Shown one piece after another: positions 1-5,208 of a stretch of DNA of 9,193 nt. A model generated the notes under the pieces. The model had not been told where the DNA came from. It worked only from the letters and a program-made list of their open reading frames with translations, and searched no databases. The position numbers and the translations under genes are program-made. Numbering within the stretch: position 1 is the first letter of the stretch; each line of letters begins with the position of its first letter. Source of the DNA: Candidatus Moraniibacteriota bacterium (GTDB lineage: Bacteria > Patescibacteriota > Minisyncoccia > Moranbacterales > UBA9337); contig JAGYNK010000117.1 in assembly GCA_018400055.1 (NCBI GenBank), positions 1 through 9,193 of the forward strand, written 5' to 3'.

Positions 1-11
1 TTAATCATATA

Positions 12-45
12 TCTAGACTATTAGAAAAAATTCTTCTAGTCTAGA
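12..45. repeat. Perfect 9-bp inverted repeat (hairpin) before the operon
   Basis: TCTAGACTA at 12-20 is the exact reverse complement of TAGTCTAGA at 37-45. Inside lie a 2x2 mismatch (21-22 against 35-36), a further 4-bp pairing (AGAA 23-26 with TTCT 31-34) and an AAAA loop. There is no T-run after either arm, so it is not a classical intrinsic terminator. It sits just upstream of the first gene and could be the end of an upstream transcript, an operator or an RNA-processing site. The structure is read directly; the function is unknown. Confidence 0.6.
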
Positions 46-48
46 GCC

Positions 49-68
49 TTACGTAAATAATTACGTAA
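49..68. repeat. Two copies of the palindrome TTACGTAA
   Basis: TTACGTAA occurs at 49-56 and again at 61-68, 12 bp apart start to start. Each copy is its own reverse complement, an arrangement that would suit a dimeric DNA-binding protein. Alternatively it is related to the ACGTAAATA-type spacer repeats seen near 3825. It lies 33 bp upstream of the first start codon. A regulatory role is inference only. Confidence 0.4.
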
Positions 69-100
69 CTTGAATAGTAAGAAATAGTTAAAACAAAAAT

Positions 101-2956
101 ATGAATATGGAAAAAATGGATCCAATAAAAACAGCGGAAAAATTAAGAGATGATGCGAAACTTAATAGTGAGCTTGATGCGGATTTAGAAAAGGCGCTGG
201 GAGAAGGTAAGGCAGGCAGTAAGCAGGAAGAAGTAGGCGATAAGCAAAAATTAAGTCGGGAAGAGAAGAGAGAGAAAATTTTGAATGAAATGGAAAAGAA
301 GAGAGGAGAAGGAAAATGGGTTAGTGATATTAGGGAAAGGGACAAACATAAAAAAATAGAAGAAAAAGAAGATAGTCGGGAAGAGAAGAGAGAAGAAATT
401 TTAAAGAAAATGGAAGTGAGAGGAGAAGGGAAATGGGCAGATGATATTAGAGAAAAAGATAAAAAGAAAGAAACGGGAGAAGTTAACGGAGCGGATAAAT
501 TTGAAAAAGAAATGTCCGAAGAGGAAATTAATGAAGTGGCAGAGTTAGAATTGGCGGATAAATTCGAAAAAGAAAACAAAGAAGAACTTAGCCCCGAGAA
601 AGAAACTGACGATGAAAAGCTGGAGATGTTAAGTGAGGAGCTAAGAAAAGCGAGAGAGGAATATGTAAAAAATGACTATGAGATGGATAAAAAGTCCAAT
701 AAGTTTGCGCGGGCATTTGGATTTAGAGTGGGGTTGGGTGAATTTGAGGGGCAAATGGAGGAATGTAAAAATAAATATGAAGAAGCTTTAAAAAAATATA
801 AGGACGCGGTAATTGATTCAGAATATGTCGGAGATAAAGAGGATATAGAAATTGCCACGCAAGGGCTTGTAATGGGAGAGTGTTTAAATAGGGAGAGTTT
901 CCGTGCTGATTTGGAAGCTCAAGAAAAGGGATGGTCAAAAACATTGATGAAAGGATTTACCGGGTTAATGGAGGGGTATAGAAAGCAATCTTTTAAGAAA
1001 AAACTTTTAATTGGCGCCAGTATAGCCGGTACAGGCTTTGCTTTGTCAACTGTGGGCGGAGTGGCAGCTATGGGCGGAGCAGGGATCGTGGTAGGCTATC
1101 GCGTTTTTTCTATAGGTGTTTCATCAGTTGGTTTTAGTCAAATGTTTGAAGCCTGGGCACAAAAAGGGAAAGGTAAAAAAGCTGAAAAGGAAGTGGAAAA
1201 AATTAAAGACTCTGGATTTGAAGAATTAGATTCAGGAGTAGAGGTAAATTATGAAAAATTAAAAAAGTCTTTAGATGAAAATATAGAAAAGATAGATAGT
1301 AAAATTCAGAAAGAAAAACAATGGAGGGTATGGCGTAAATATATGGGAGTCGGCGCAGGCATTGGAATGAGTACGTTAGGTCGGTATTTAGGAGGGGAAG
1401 TTGCTAAGCATTTTGGCGGTGAAACTCCGGAAATGAAAAATGTGATGCATGTTTCACCCGATTTTGAAGATGGTACTGATCCTTTAGAGGGATCCAGTGA
1501 AGTGAATTCGGAAGCAATGAAGGCAGGAGCTGAAGGCGCTTTGCATAATCCGGAAGCTGATGCTTTGGGAGGATCGGGTGTAAATAAAGAAGCGATAAAG
1601 GATCAGGTGGAACAGGTTTTGGGCGGACATAAATTGGATGCTGAAGCGGTGGGTGGAATTGAAATAGCCAGGAGCGGAGATTCTGTTTGGAAATTAGCTG
1701 AGAATCAATTGGAAAGTCGGGGATATTTTAAGGGCTTGACTGGAACGCCGGAAGAAATTTTGGCCAAAAAAACTTATTTGATTGACGCTATCAAAGACAA
1801 AATAGCGGAAAATCCTAAAGATTTTGGATTAACCGACGTTGATAAGATTAAAGTTGGTCAGAAAATTGATTTTTCCGATATTTTTGAAAATAAAAACGAT
1901 ATTGAAAATATATTGAATAAAGCGGAATCTCTAGGAAAGGGCGATATGGAAAGCATTACTCAAAATTTGGAAGGAAAATCTTCACTGCAGGAAGCAATGG
2001 CGCAGACAGCGGGAGCAACAGCTGAACAATCAAATATACCGACAGAAATACCCAGAATGCTTGGACTAAGTCCTGCCGAGTATAATGCTGTCAATAAACT
2101 TAATGTGGAAGAATTTTTAGAGAAATACGGTAATAATAAAGATTATGCTGAATTATCAAAACTTATCAATAATCAGATGGAAAATGTTTCCGAAACAAGC
2201 CGTCTAACGGTTGATCAATTATTAGCCAGAATTAGTCCGGAGGAATACGCTAAGCTTTATCCGGGTCAATTTCCCGGAGGAGTAGAAATTCCGGCGGCGG
2301 GAGCGTCAGTTGAAGCGCCTGCAGCAGAAATGCAAAATAGATTATTGACGGAGGTGAAAATTGCTCACGCGCTCGGTTTGGATCCCCGCGAATACAGCGC
2401 TATCAATGATATGAAAGTGGGAAAATTTTTGGATGAACTTAATAATCCCAATAAAAGCTGGCCGGATCTGCCCCATCATGGAGCTTATGGCAGTTTTGAA
2501 TTGGGGGATCATATCAGATTGGGAGAATTCATTAAAAGCCAAATGGTGAATATTCCGGGGAGTAGCAATTTATCCATTAAAGAATTTTTAATGAGCGTTA
2601 ATCTGGATACTTTGCCGGAGGATTCGTCCGTTTTAAGCAAGAGCTTTTCTCCTGAAGACAGCGCGAAGTATTTGGCCGGTGTATTACAGCAGGAAACGGC
2701 CGAGACTATAAAAATTTGCGCGGGCAATATTGAAGAATGGAATAATGTTAAGAATGTTCATGCGGTTGAATTGAAAGGGAATGAAATAGTGGAAAATATA
2801 GAAATGGCTGTATCAAAAACATTACCGGAAAGCGCGGCAATTCCGGCGCGTAATGATACAGTGGAAACTTGGATGATAAAAATTACGAAAGAAGCATATG
2901 AAAGAGGGACGCTGGATGAGTTAAGGGAACAACTATCAAGAAGCCATAAGACTTAA
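101..2956 (+). CDS. Large charged membrane-associated protein with LysM-like domain and duplicated C-terminal module
   Basis: This is a 951-aa protein of unknown function. Residues 1-250 are extremely Lys/Glu-rich and probably form coiled coil or disordered segments. They contain two copies of a ~30-aa unit beginning SREEKRE (52-82 and 92-121, both with a GKW..DIRE core) and two ADKFEKE motifs (131, 152). Residues ~302-345 are Gly/Ala/Val-rich and hydrophobic, probably a membrane hairpin; a second Gly-rich stretch lies at ~415-437. Residues ~520-592 (SGDSVWKLAENQL ... IKVGQKIDFS) resemble a LysM peptidoglycan-binding domain expanded by an insert. Residues ~647-714 and ~748-838 are two diverged copies of one helical module (LGL.P.EY.A.N ... 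I..QM.N). There is no obvious signal peptide. ATG 101 is the first start, but ATG 107 or 116 would serve equally; no clear Shine-Dalgarno site is visible. The stop lies inside a 7-bp-period repeat. An envelope role tied to the downstream secretion ATPase is inferred from context. Confidence 0.85.
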   Translation: MNMEKMDPIKTAEKLRDDAKLNSELDADLEKALGEGKAGSKQEEVGDKQKLSREEKREKILNEMEKKRGEGKWVSDIRERDKHKKIEEKEDSREEKREEILKKMEVRGEGKWADDIREKDKKKETGEVNGADKFEKEMSEEEINEVAELELADKFEKENKEELSPEKETDDEKLEMLSEELRKAREEYVKNDYEMDKKSNKFARAFGFRVGLGEFEGQMEECKNKYEEALKKYKDAVIDSEYVGDKEDIEIATQGLVMGECLNRESFRADLEAQEKGWSKTLMKGFTGLMEGYRKQSFKKKLLIGASIAGTGFALSTVGGVAAMGGAGIVVGYRVFSIGVSSVGFSQMFEAWAQKGKGKKAEKEVEKIKDSGFEELDSGVEVNYEKLKKSLDENIEKIDSKIQKEKQWRVWRKYMGVGAGIGMSTLGRYLGGEVAKHFGGETPEMKNVMHVSPDFEDGTDPLEGSSEVNSEAMKAGAEGALHNPEADALGGSGVNKEAIKDQVEQVLGGHKLDAEAVGGIEIARSGDSVWKLAENQLESRGYFKGLTGTPEEILAKKTYLIDAIKDKIAENPKDFGLTDVDKIKVGQKIDFSDIFENKNDIENILNKAESLGKGDMESITQNLEGKSSLQEAMAQTAGATAEQSNIPTEIPRMLGLSPAEYNAVNKLNVEEFLEKYGNNKDYAELSKLINNQMENVSETSRLTVDQLLARISPEEYAKLYPGQFPGGVEIPAAGASVEAPAAEMQNRLLTEVKIAHALGLDPREYSAINDMKVGKFLDELNNPNKSWPDLPHHGAYGSFELGDHIRLGEFIKSQMVNIPGSSNLSIKEFLMSVNLDTLPEDSSVLSKSFSPEDSAKYLAGVLQQETAETIKICAGNIEEWNNVKNVHAVELKGNEIVENIEMAVSKTLPESAAIPARNDTVETWMIKITKEAYERGTLDELREQLSRSHKT
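254..463 (+). repeat. Two-copy in-gene repeat encoding a ~30-aa charged unit
   Basis: The unit at 254-346 recurs at 374-463. Both begin AGTCGGGAAGAGAAGAGAGA and encode SREEKRE followed by a GEGKW..DIRE core. The second copy is one codon shorter, and 27 bp separate the units. High nucleotide identity at the start of each copy suggests a fairly recent duplication or ongoing length variation in the charged N-terminal region. Confidence 0.75.
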
Positions 2957-2977
2957 GCCATAAGACTTAAGATTTAA
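2943..2977 (+). repeat. Heptad tandem repeat spanning the stop codon of the 951-aa gene
   Basis: GCCATAAGACTTAA occurs twice exactly (2943-2956, 2957-2970) and is followed by GATTTAA. Read as heptads it is GCCATAA/GACTTAA/GCCATAA/GACTTAA/GATTTAA. A TAA falls every 7 bp (2947, 2954, 2961, 2968, 2975), so all three frames are closed. The TAA at 2954 is the gene's actual stop. The array may act as an all-frame translational stop or may simply be a slippage-derived minisatellite. Confidence 0.75.
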
Positions 2978-3000
2978 ATATAATTTTTAAAGATAAAAAA

Positions 3001-3306
3001 ATGGAAAATCAAAACGTGAGTAAAATTAGAGAAACTATAATGAAAGAGCTGGGGCTGGAAAAATTGCCGCAAGAAAAGCAAGAGGAGTTGCTGGCTAAAA
3101 TGGGTGAGGTAGTTCTAAAAAAAATGTTTTTGGAAACGGTGGATAAATTGGACGAAGACGGCCGAAAACATTTTGAGAAAATGCTGGAGAATAAAAGCAC
3201 GCCGGAAGAAATTGAAGAATTTTTAAAAGTGAAAATTCCGGATTATGAAAAAATGGTGGAAAAAATAGTGACGGACTTGAAGGAGGAATTGAAAGAAACA
3301 ATGTAA
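3001..3306 (+). CDS. DUF5663-like small helical protein
   Basis: This is a 101-aa acidic, all-helical protein. The core ELGLEKLPQEKQEELLAKMG (residues 16-35) followed by a long helix, then a TPEEIEEFLKVKIPDYEKMV segment (66-85), matches my memory of DUF5663 proteins, which are common in Parcubacteria and have no assigned biochemical role. No signal peptide, membrane segment or cysteine is seen. It starts at ATG 3001, 44 bp after the 951-aa gene, preceded by an A-run (GATAAAAAA) rather than a Shine-Dalgarno site. Its TAA stop (3304-3306) touches the first base of the inverted repeat bracketing the next gene. It probably belongs to the same operon as the large gene upstream and the ATPase downstream. 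The family call is from memory of its sequence pattern. Confidence 0.75.
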   Translation: MENQNVSKIRETIMKELGLEKLPQEKQEELLAKMGEVVLKKMFLETVDKLDEDGRKHFEKMLENKSTPEEIEEFLKVKIPDYEKMVEKIVTDLKEELKETM

Positions 3307-3350
3307 TACGAATGACGCAAATATTTATGCAAATACGCAAATATGCGAAT
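3306..3350 (+). repeat. Left arm of the inverted repeats around the GxxExxY gene; octamer-rich
   Basis: This spacer begins ATACGAATGACG and ends in three degenerate octamers: ATGCAAAT (3327), ACGCAAAT (3335) and ATGCGAAT (3343). It is closely similar in direct orientation to 3816-3857. It is also similar, as reverse complement, to 3866-3908; shared blocks are ATACGAAT, TTATGCAAATA and AATATG. The likeliest reading is the left end of a small inserted cassette. A spacer repeat family dispersed in the genome is the alternative. Confidence 0.55.
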
Positions 3351-3394
3351 AGTCTAGTGCAATGTGAATATACGAACAATAAGATAGAATAAGC

Positions 3395-3808
3395 ATGATT
3401 ACTAATAATTTTTCAGCGAAAAGGTTAGAAAAGATTATTTATCCTCAATTGTCCTATAATCTTAATGGAATATTCTTTAATGTTCATAATGAATTAGGTT
3501 GTTATTGCAGAGAAAAGCAATATAGTGATGCTATAGAAATGTTATTAAAAAGTAAAAATATAAAGTATAAAAGAGAATTTTCTGTAAGAAGTAATGGACT
3601 GATTAAAGATAATAGCAATAGAATTGACTTTTTAATAGAAAATAAAATTGTCTTAGAAATTAAGGCCAAAAGATTTATTGGGCGGGAAGAGTATAATCAG
3701 ATGCAAAGGTATTTAAAATCGTTAAATCTTAAACTAGGCATAATAGTTAATTTTAATCAGAGATACATAACTCCTAAACGTATAATAAATTCTAGCGCTA
3801 AGGAATAA
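3395..3808 (+). CDS. GxxExxY family protein (PD-(D/E)XK nuclease-like)
   Basis: This is a 137-aa protein, about the usual length of the GxxExxY family, which belongs to the PD-(D/E)XK nuclease-like superfamily. The signature region ELGCYCREKQYSDAIEML (residues ~29-46) keeps the E..Y spacing, but the first G of GxxExxY is replaced by Tyr. The nuclease-like core is visible as RIDFLIENKIVLEIKAKRF (~72-90), with the Asp and the E-x-K pair in place. Residues ~96-122 (YNQMQRYLKSL, LKLGIIVNFNQRYI) match the family's C-terminal strand-helix. In other bacteria these genes usually stand alone, often in many copies, and their role is not established. It starts at ATG 3395 and no Shine-Dalgarno site is visible. 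It is distinctly AT-rich and lies between inverted repeats inside an otherwise unrelated operon, so it is probably an insertion. The family call is firm; nuclease activity is unproven. Confidence 0.88.
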   Translation: MITNNFSAKRLEKIIYPQLSYNLNGIFFNVHNELGCYCREKQYSDAIEMLLKSKNIKYKREFSVRSNGLIKDNSNRIDFLIENKIVLEIKAKRFIGREEYNQMQRYLKSLNLKLGIIVNFNQRYITPKRIINSSAKE

Positions 3809-3814
3809 TTAATA

Positions 3815-3908
3815 AATACGAATAACGTAAATATTATGTAAATCTCAAGTATGCGAATGGGATTATTAGCATATTCGTGTTATTTGCATAAAATTCGTAA
3901 TTCGTATA
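3815..3908. repeat. Long imperfect palindrome after the GxxExxY gene
   Basis: The left arm (ATACGAATAACGTAAATATT from 3816, ending ATGCGAAT at 3857) pairs imperfectly with the right arm (ATTAGCAT at 3866 to TTCGTAT at 3908). The outer 7 bp (3816-3822 with 3902-3908) and the tip (ATGCGAAT against ATTAGCAT) are the clearest pairings. The left arm is also a direct copy of 3306-3350. Transcribed, the region could fold into a long hairpin just upstream of ATG 3912 and affect expression of the next gene. Confidence 0.55.
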
Positions 3909-3911
3909 ATA

Positions 3912-4376
3912 ATGTTTATGGATACAAATTTAGAACCAATAGAAGAAAGTGATTTGGAGTTGGATAAAAAATTCGGTCAAGCCGGAGGGAAATTTTCTCC
4001 GGAAGAAAAAAAAGATGATTCGGAAAAGCCGGAGGCAGCTTTTGAGGAAAATAAAAAAGAAGCAGCTAGTGAAATCATTTCGGCGGAAAAAGACAGCGCT
4101 TATAACAAAATTTTATCCAAGGTGAAACAGCCGGCGAAACAAGCGGGATCGGAGGATGAGGTTAAGTCTGACGCCGAAACAGCTTCCCAAAAAACCGACG
4201 CTGAAAGTCAAGTTCAGCATTTAATAGATCTGGCTCTGAATAAAGGAGTGGTTCACGCGGTAAAAGTGGCTAAGCATTTGGAGGATAATTACGCGCTGGA
4301 TATGTTTCACGATAAGTTATTGGCGGAAGAATTTCACAAAGCGCTAAAAGAGAAAGGAATCATTAAAAATTCCTAA
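3912..4376 (+). CDS. Acidic protein with disordered N-terminus and conserved VHAVKVAKHL-type C-terminal segment
   Basis: This is a 154-aa protein of unknown function. Residues 1-95 are low in hydrophobics and rich in Glu, Lys, Ala and Ser, and look disordered. The C-terminal ~55 residues (VQHLIDLALNKGVVHAVKVA, then HLEDNYALDMFHDKLLAEEF) form a compact, conserved-looking helical segment. I remember this segment from hypothetical proteins next to type IV secretion ATPase genes in Parcubacteria, which suggests a partner or adaptor role there; that is inference. ATG 3912 and ATG 3918 (third codon) are both possible starts, and neither has a good Shine-Dalgarno site. No signal peptide or membrane segment is seen. 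The last codons and the TAA stop lie within the first unit of a heptad repeat. The four-helix gene separates it from the ATPase gene. Confidence 0.8.
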   Translation: MFMDTNLEPIEESDLELDKKFGQAGGKFSPEEKKDDSEKPEAAFEENKKEAASEIISAEKDSAYNKILSKVKQPAKQAGSEDEVKSDAETASQKTDAESQVQHLIDLALNKGVVHAVKVAKHLEDNYALDMFHDKLLAEEFHKALKEKGIIKNS

Positions 4377-4397
4377 TTTCTAATTCCTAATTTCTAA
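4368..4397 (+). repeat. Heptad tandem repeat spanning the stop codon of the 154-aa gene
   Basis: AATTCCTAATTTCT occurs twice exactly (4368-4381, 4382-4395). In heptads it is AATTCCT/AATTTCT/AATTCCT/AATTTCT. TAA recurs every 7 bp (4374, 4381, 4388, 4395), closing all three frames; the TAA at 4374 is the gene's stop. AATTTCTAAT (4375-4384, 4389-4398) is the reverse complement of ATTAGAAATT at 4830-4839, on the far side of the four-helix gene. Confidence 0.75.
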
Positions 4398-4839
4398 TCA
4401 ATATCTAATTTTTAAATGACTAAAAACAAAATGAAATTTGATTTAGAAGAAAGGACTGCAAAGTTTGGAGAAAATATTATTATGTTTTGTAAAAAAATTT
4501 CTCAAAACCATGCAACTCTTCCAATAATAAATCAACTAATTAAAGCGGCTACCAGCGTAGGAGCTAATTACTGCGAAGCAGATGATGCAGAATCAAGAAA
4601 AGATTTTAAGCATAAAATAGGAATTTGCAAAAAAGAATCAAGAGAGTCAAAATATTGGTTGCGAATGATTGCCGTTGCTTATCCGGAGTGCAAAGAAGAA
4701 GTTAGGGCATACTGGAAAGAAGCGAAAGAATTAAACTTGATTTTTAATGCGATTGTAAATTCAACAAATAAGAATTCTAAATAATTTTTTTTGAAGCATT
4801 TTTAATTGGAGCTTGATTAGTAATTTTTAATTAGAAATT
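4375..4839 (+). mobile_element. Candidate single-gene cassette carrying the four-helix-bundle gene
   Basis: The four-helix gene is bracketed by an exact 10-bp inverted repeat, AATTTCTAAT (4375-4384, again at 4389-4398) and ATTAGAAATT (4830-4839). A 10-bp direct repeat TAATTTTTAA also lies on both sides (4406-4415 and 4821-4830). The gene samples low in G+C by hand count (33 of 120 bases in 4441-4500 plus 4561-4620). Short AT-only repeats arise easily by chance, so this is weaker than the GxxExxY case. No mobility gene is present. Confidence 0.25.
4416..4784 (+). CDS. Four-helix-bundle protein (23S rRNA IVS / S23 type)
   Basis: This is a 122-aa protein, typical length for the family named for proteins encoded in 23S rRNA intervening sequences (S23). 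Hallmarks are DLEERTAKFGENII (residues 9-22), the second helix with INQLIKAATSVGANYCEAD (38-56), KDFKHKIGICKKESRESKYW (62-81) and the final EAKELNLIFNAIV helix. Known members form four-helix bundles, assemble as oligomers and are thought to bind nucleic acid; the related Avd protein assists diversity-generating retroelements. Here there is no rRNA and no reverse transcriptase, so neither context applies. It starts at ATG 4416, in an AT-rich spacer without a Shine-Dalgarno site. The stop is followed by eight T's (4787-4794), but no hairpin precedes them. Like GxxExxY it appears inserted between operon genes. The family call is firm; its role here is unknown. Confidence 0.9.
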   Translation: MTKNKMKFDLEERTAKFGENIIMFCKKISQNHATLPIINQLIKAATSVGANYCEADDAESRKDFKHKIGICKKESRESKYWLRMIAVAYPECKEEVRAYWKEAKELNLIFNAIVNSTNKNSK

Positions 4840-4855
4840 GAAAATTTATAACGCA

Positions 4856-5131
4856 ATGATAGATCTTAATTTAATTCTCATCCCGTCGGCTGTTATTTTA
4901 TCGCTCTTGTCTTTCGCAAGCGGCGCTTATTTGATATTGCGCAGTTTTTTGGGATTTCGCGCCCAGGTGAATTATTCTGTGAATATGGATTTGGAAGTGA
5001 TTAAAGTTTCCAAGGAATTGAAAAAAACGGGAACGGAAAGCGGAGACAGGGAAGGATGGAAAGAGGAAATTGGAGCCATGGAACATTTGTTAATAAGTTT
5101 GGCTAAAATAAAAATAAAAAATCTTTTTTTC
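4856..5131 (+). CDS. N-terminal part of the type IV secretion coupling-type ATPase, before an apparent -1 frameshift
   Basis: ATG 4856 (MIDLNLILIP) opens a frame whose first ~30 residues form one transmembrane helix. A charged stretch follows, then EEIGAMEHLLISLAKIK (~75-90), which matches the beginning of the membrane-anchored ATPases found downstream of these genes in Parcubacteria. At about residue 92 the homologous-looking sequence jumps to the -1 frame (HKLFYDDPYLSFEIANPAD and onward). In the original frame the reading becomes Arg/Phe-rich, unlike a natural protein, and stops at TGA 5339-5341. Joining the two parts at 5129-5131 gives a protein of about 831 aa. A TTG at 4838 is an alternative start. 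The cause is either a one-base loss (mutation or sequencing/assembly error in a homopolymer) or programmed slippage. Confidence 0.7.
5116..5131 (+). other. Homopolymer frameshift site with two slippery-type heptamers
   Basis: A-AAA-AAT (5116-5122) and T-TTT-TTC (5125-5131) both have the X-XXY-YYZ form in the upstream reading frame. A -1 slip at either moves translation into the frame of the ATPase. T-TTT-TTC is a canonical -1 heptamer. I see no Shine-Dalgarno-like stimulator at 10-14 bp upstream and no strong hairpin just downstream, so a simple one-base indel in the T7 or A6 run is the more likely cause. Confidence 0.6.
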
Positions 5132-5208
5132 ATAAGCTTTTTTATGACGATCCGTACCTTTCTTTTGAGATTGCCAATCCGGCCGATAGTGAGGAAATAT
5201 TTTTTTAT

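Larger units (their letters stand above)
3306..3908 (+). mobile_element. Candidate single-gene cassette carrying GxxExxY, bounded by imperfect inverted repeats
   Basis: The segment runs from the stop of the 101-aa gene to 3 bp before ATG 3912 of the next gene. Its two ends are imperfect inverted repeats of ~44 bp (3306-3350 and 3866-3908). Its single gene is poorer in G+C than flanking genes: 29 of 120 bases in two hand-counted blocks (3481-3600), against 48 of 120 in the 154-aa gene. No transposase is encoded, so mobility would need help in trans. I see no clear target-site duplication. The element is inferred from these features, not from a known family. Confidence 0.35.

Noticed and set aside
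88..579. 163-codon minus-strand open frame rich in Ser and Phe
   Set aside because: It is the antisense shadow of the Lys/Glu-rich N-terminus of the 951-aa gene (AAA/GAA codons read as TTT/TTC/TCT).
2943..2977. CRISPR array
   Set aside because: The repeats are 7/14 bp, contiguous and without spacers; no cas gene is present.
4416..4784. Avd accessory gene of a diversity-generating retroelement
   Set aside because: The fold family is shared, but there is no reverse transcriptase and I saw no template/variable repeat pair in the window; the sequence fits the S23/IVS branch better.
3395..4784. Toxin-antitoxin pair of the GxxExxY and four-helix genes
   Set aside because: The genes are separated by an unrelated operon gene and by distinct repeats, and neither family is known as a toxin or antitoxin.
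4787..4794. T8 run after the four-helix gene as an intrinsic terminator
   Set aside because: No stable GC-containing hairpin precedes the T-run.
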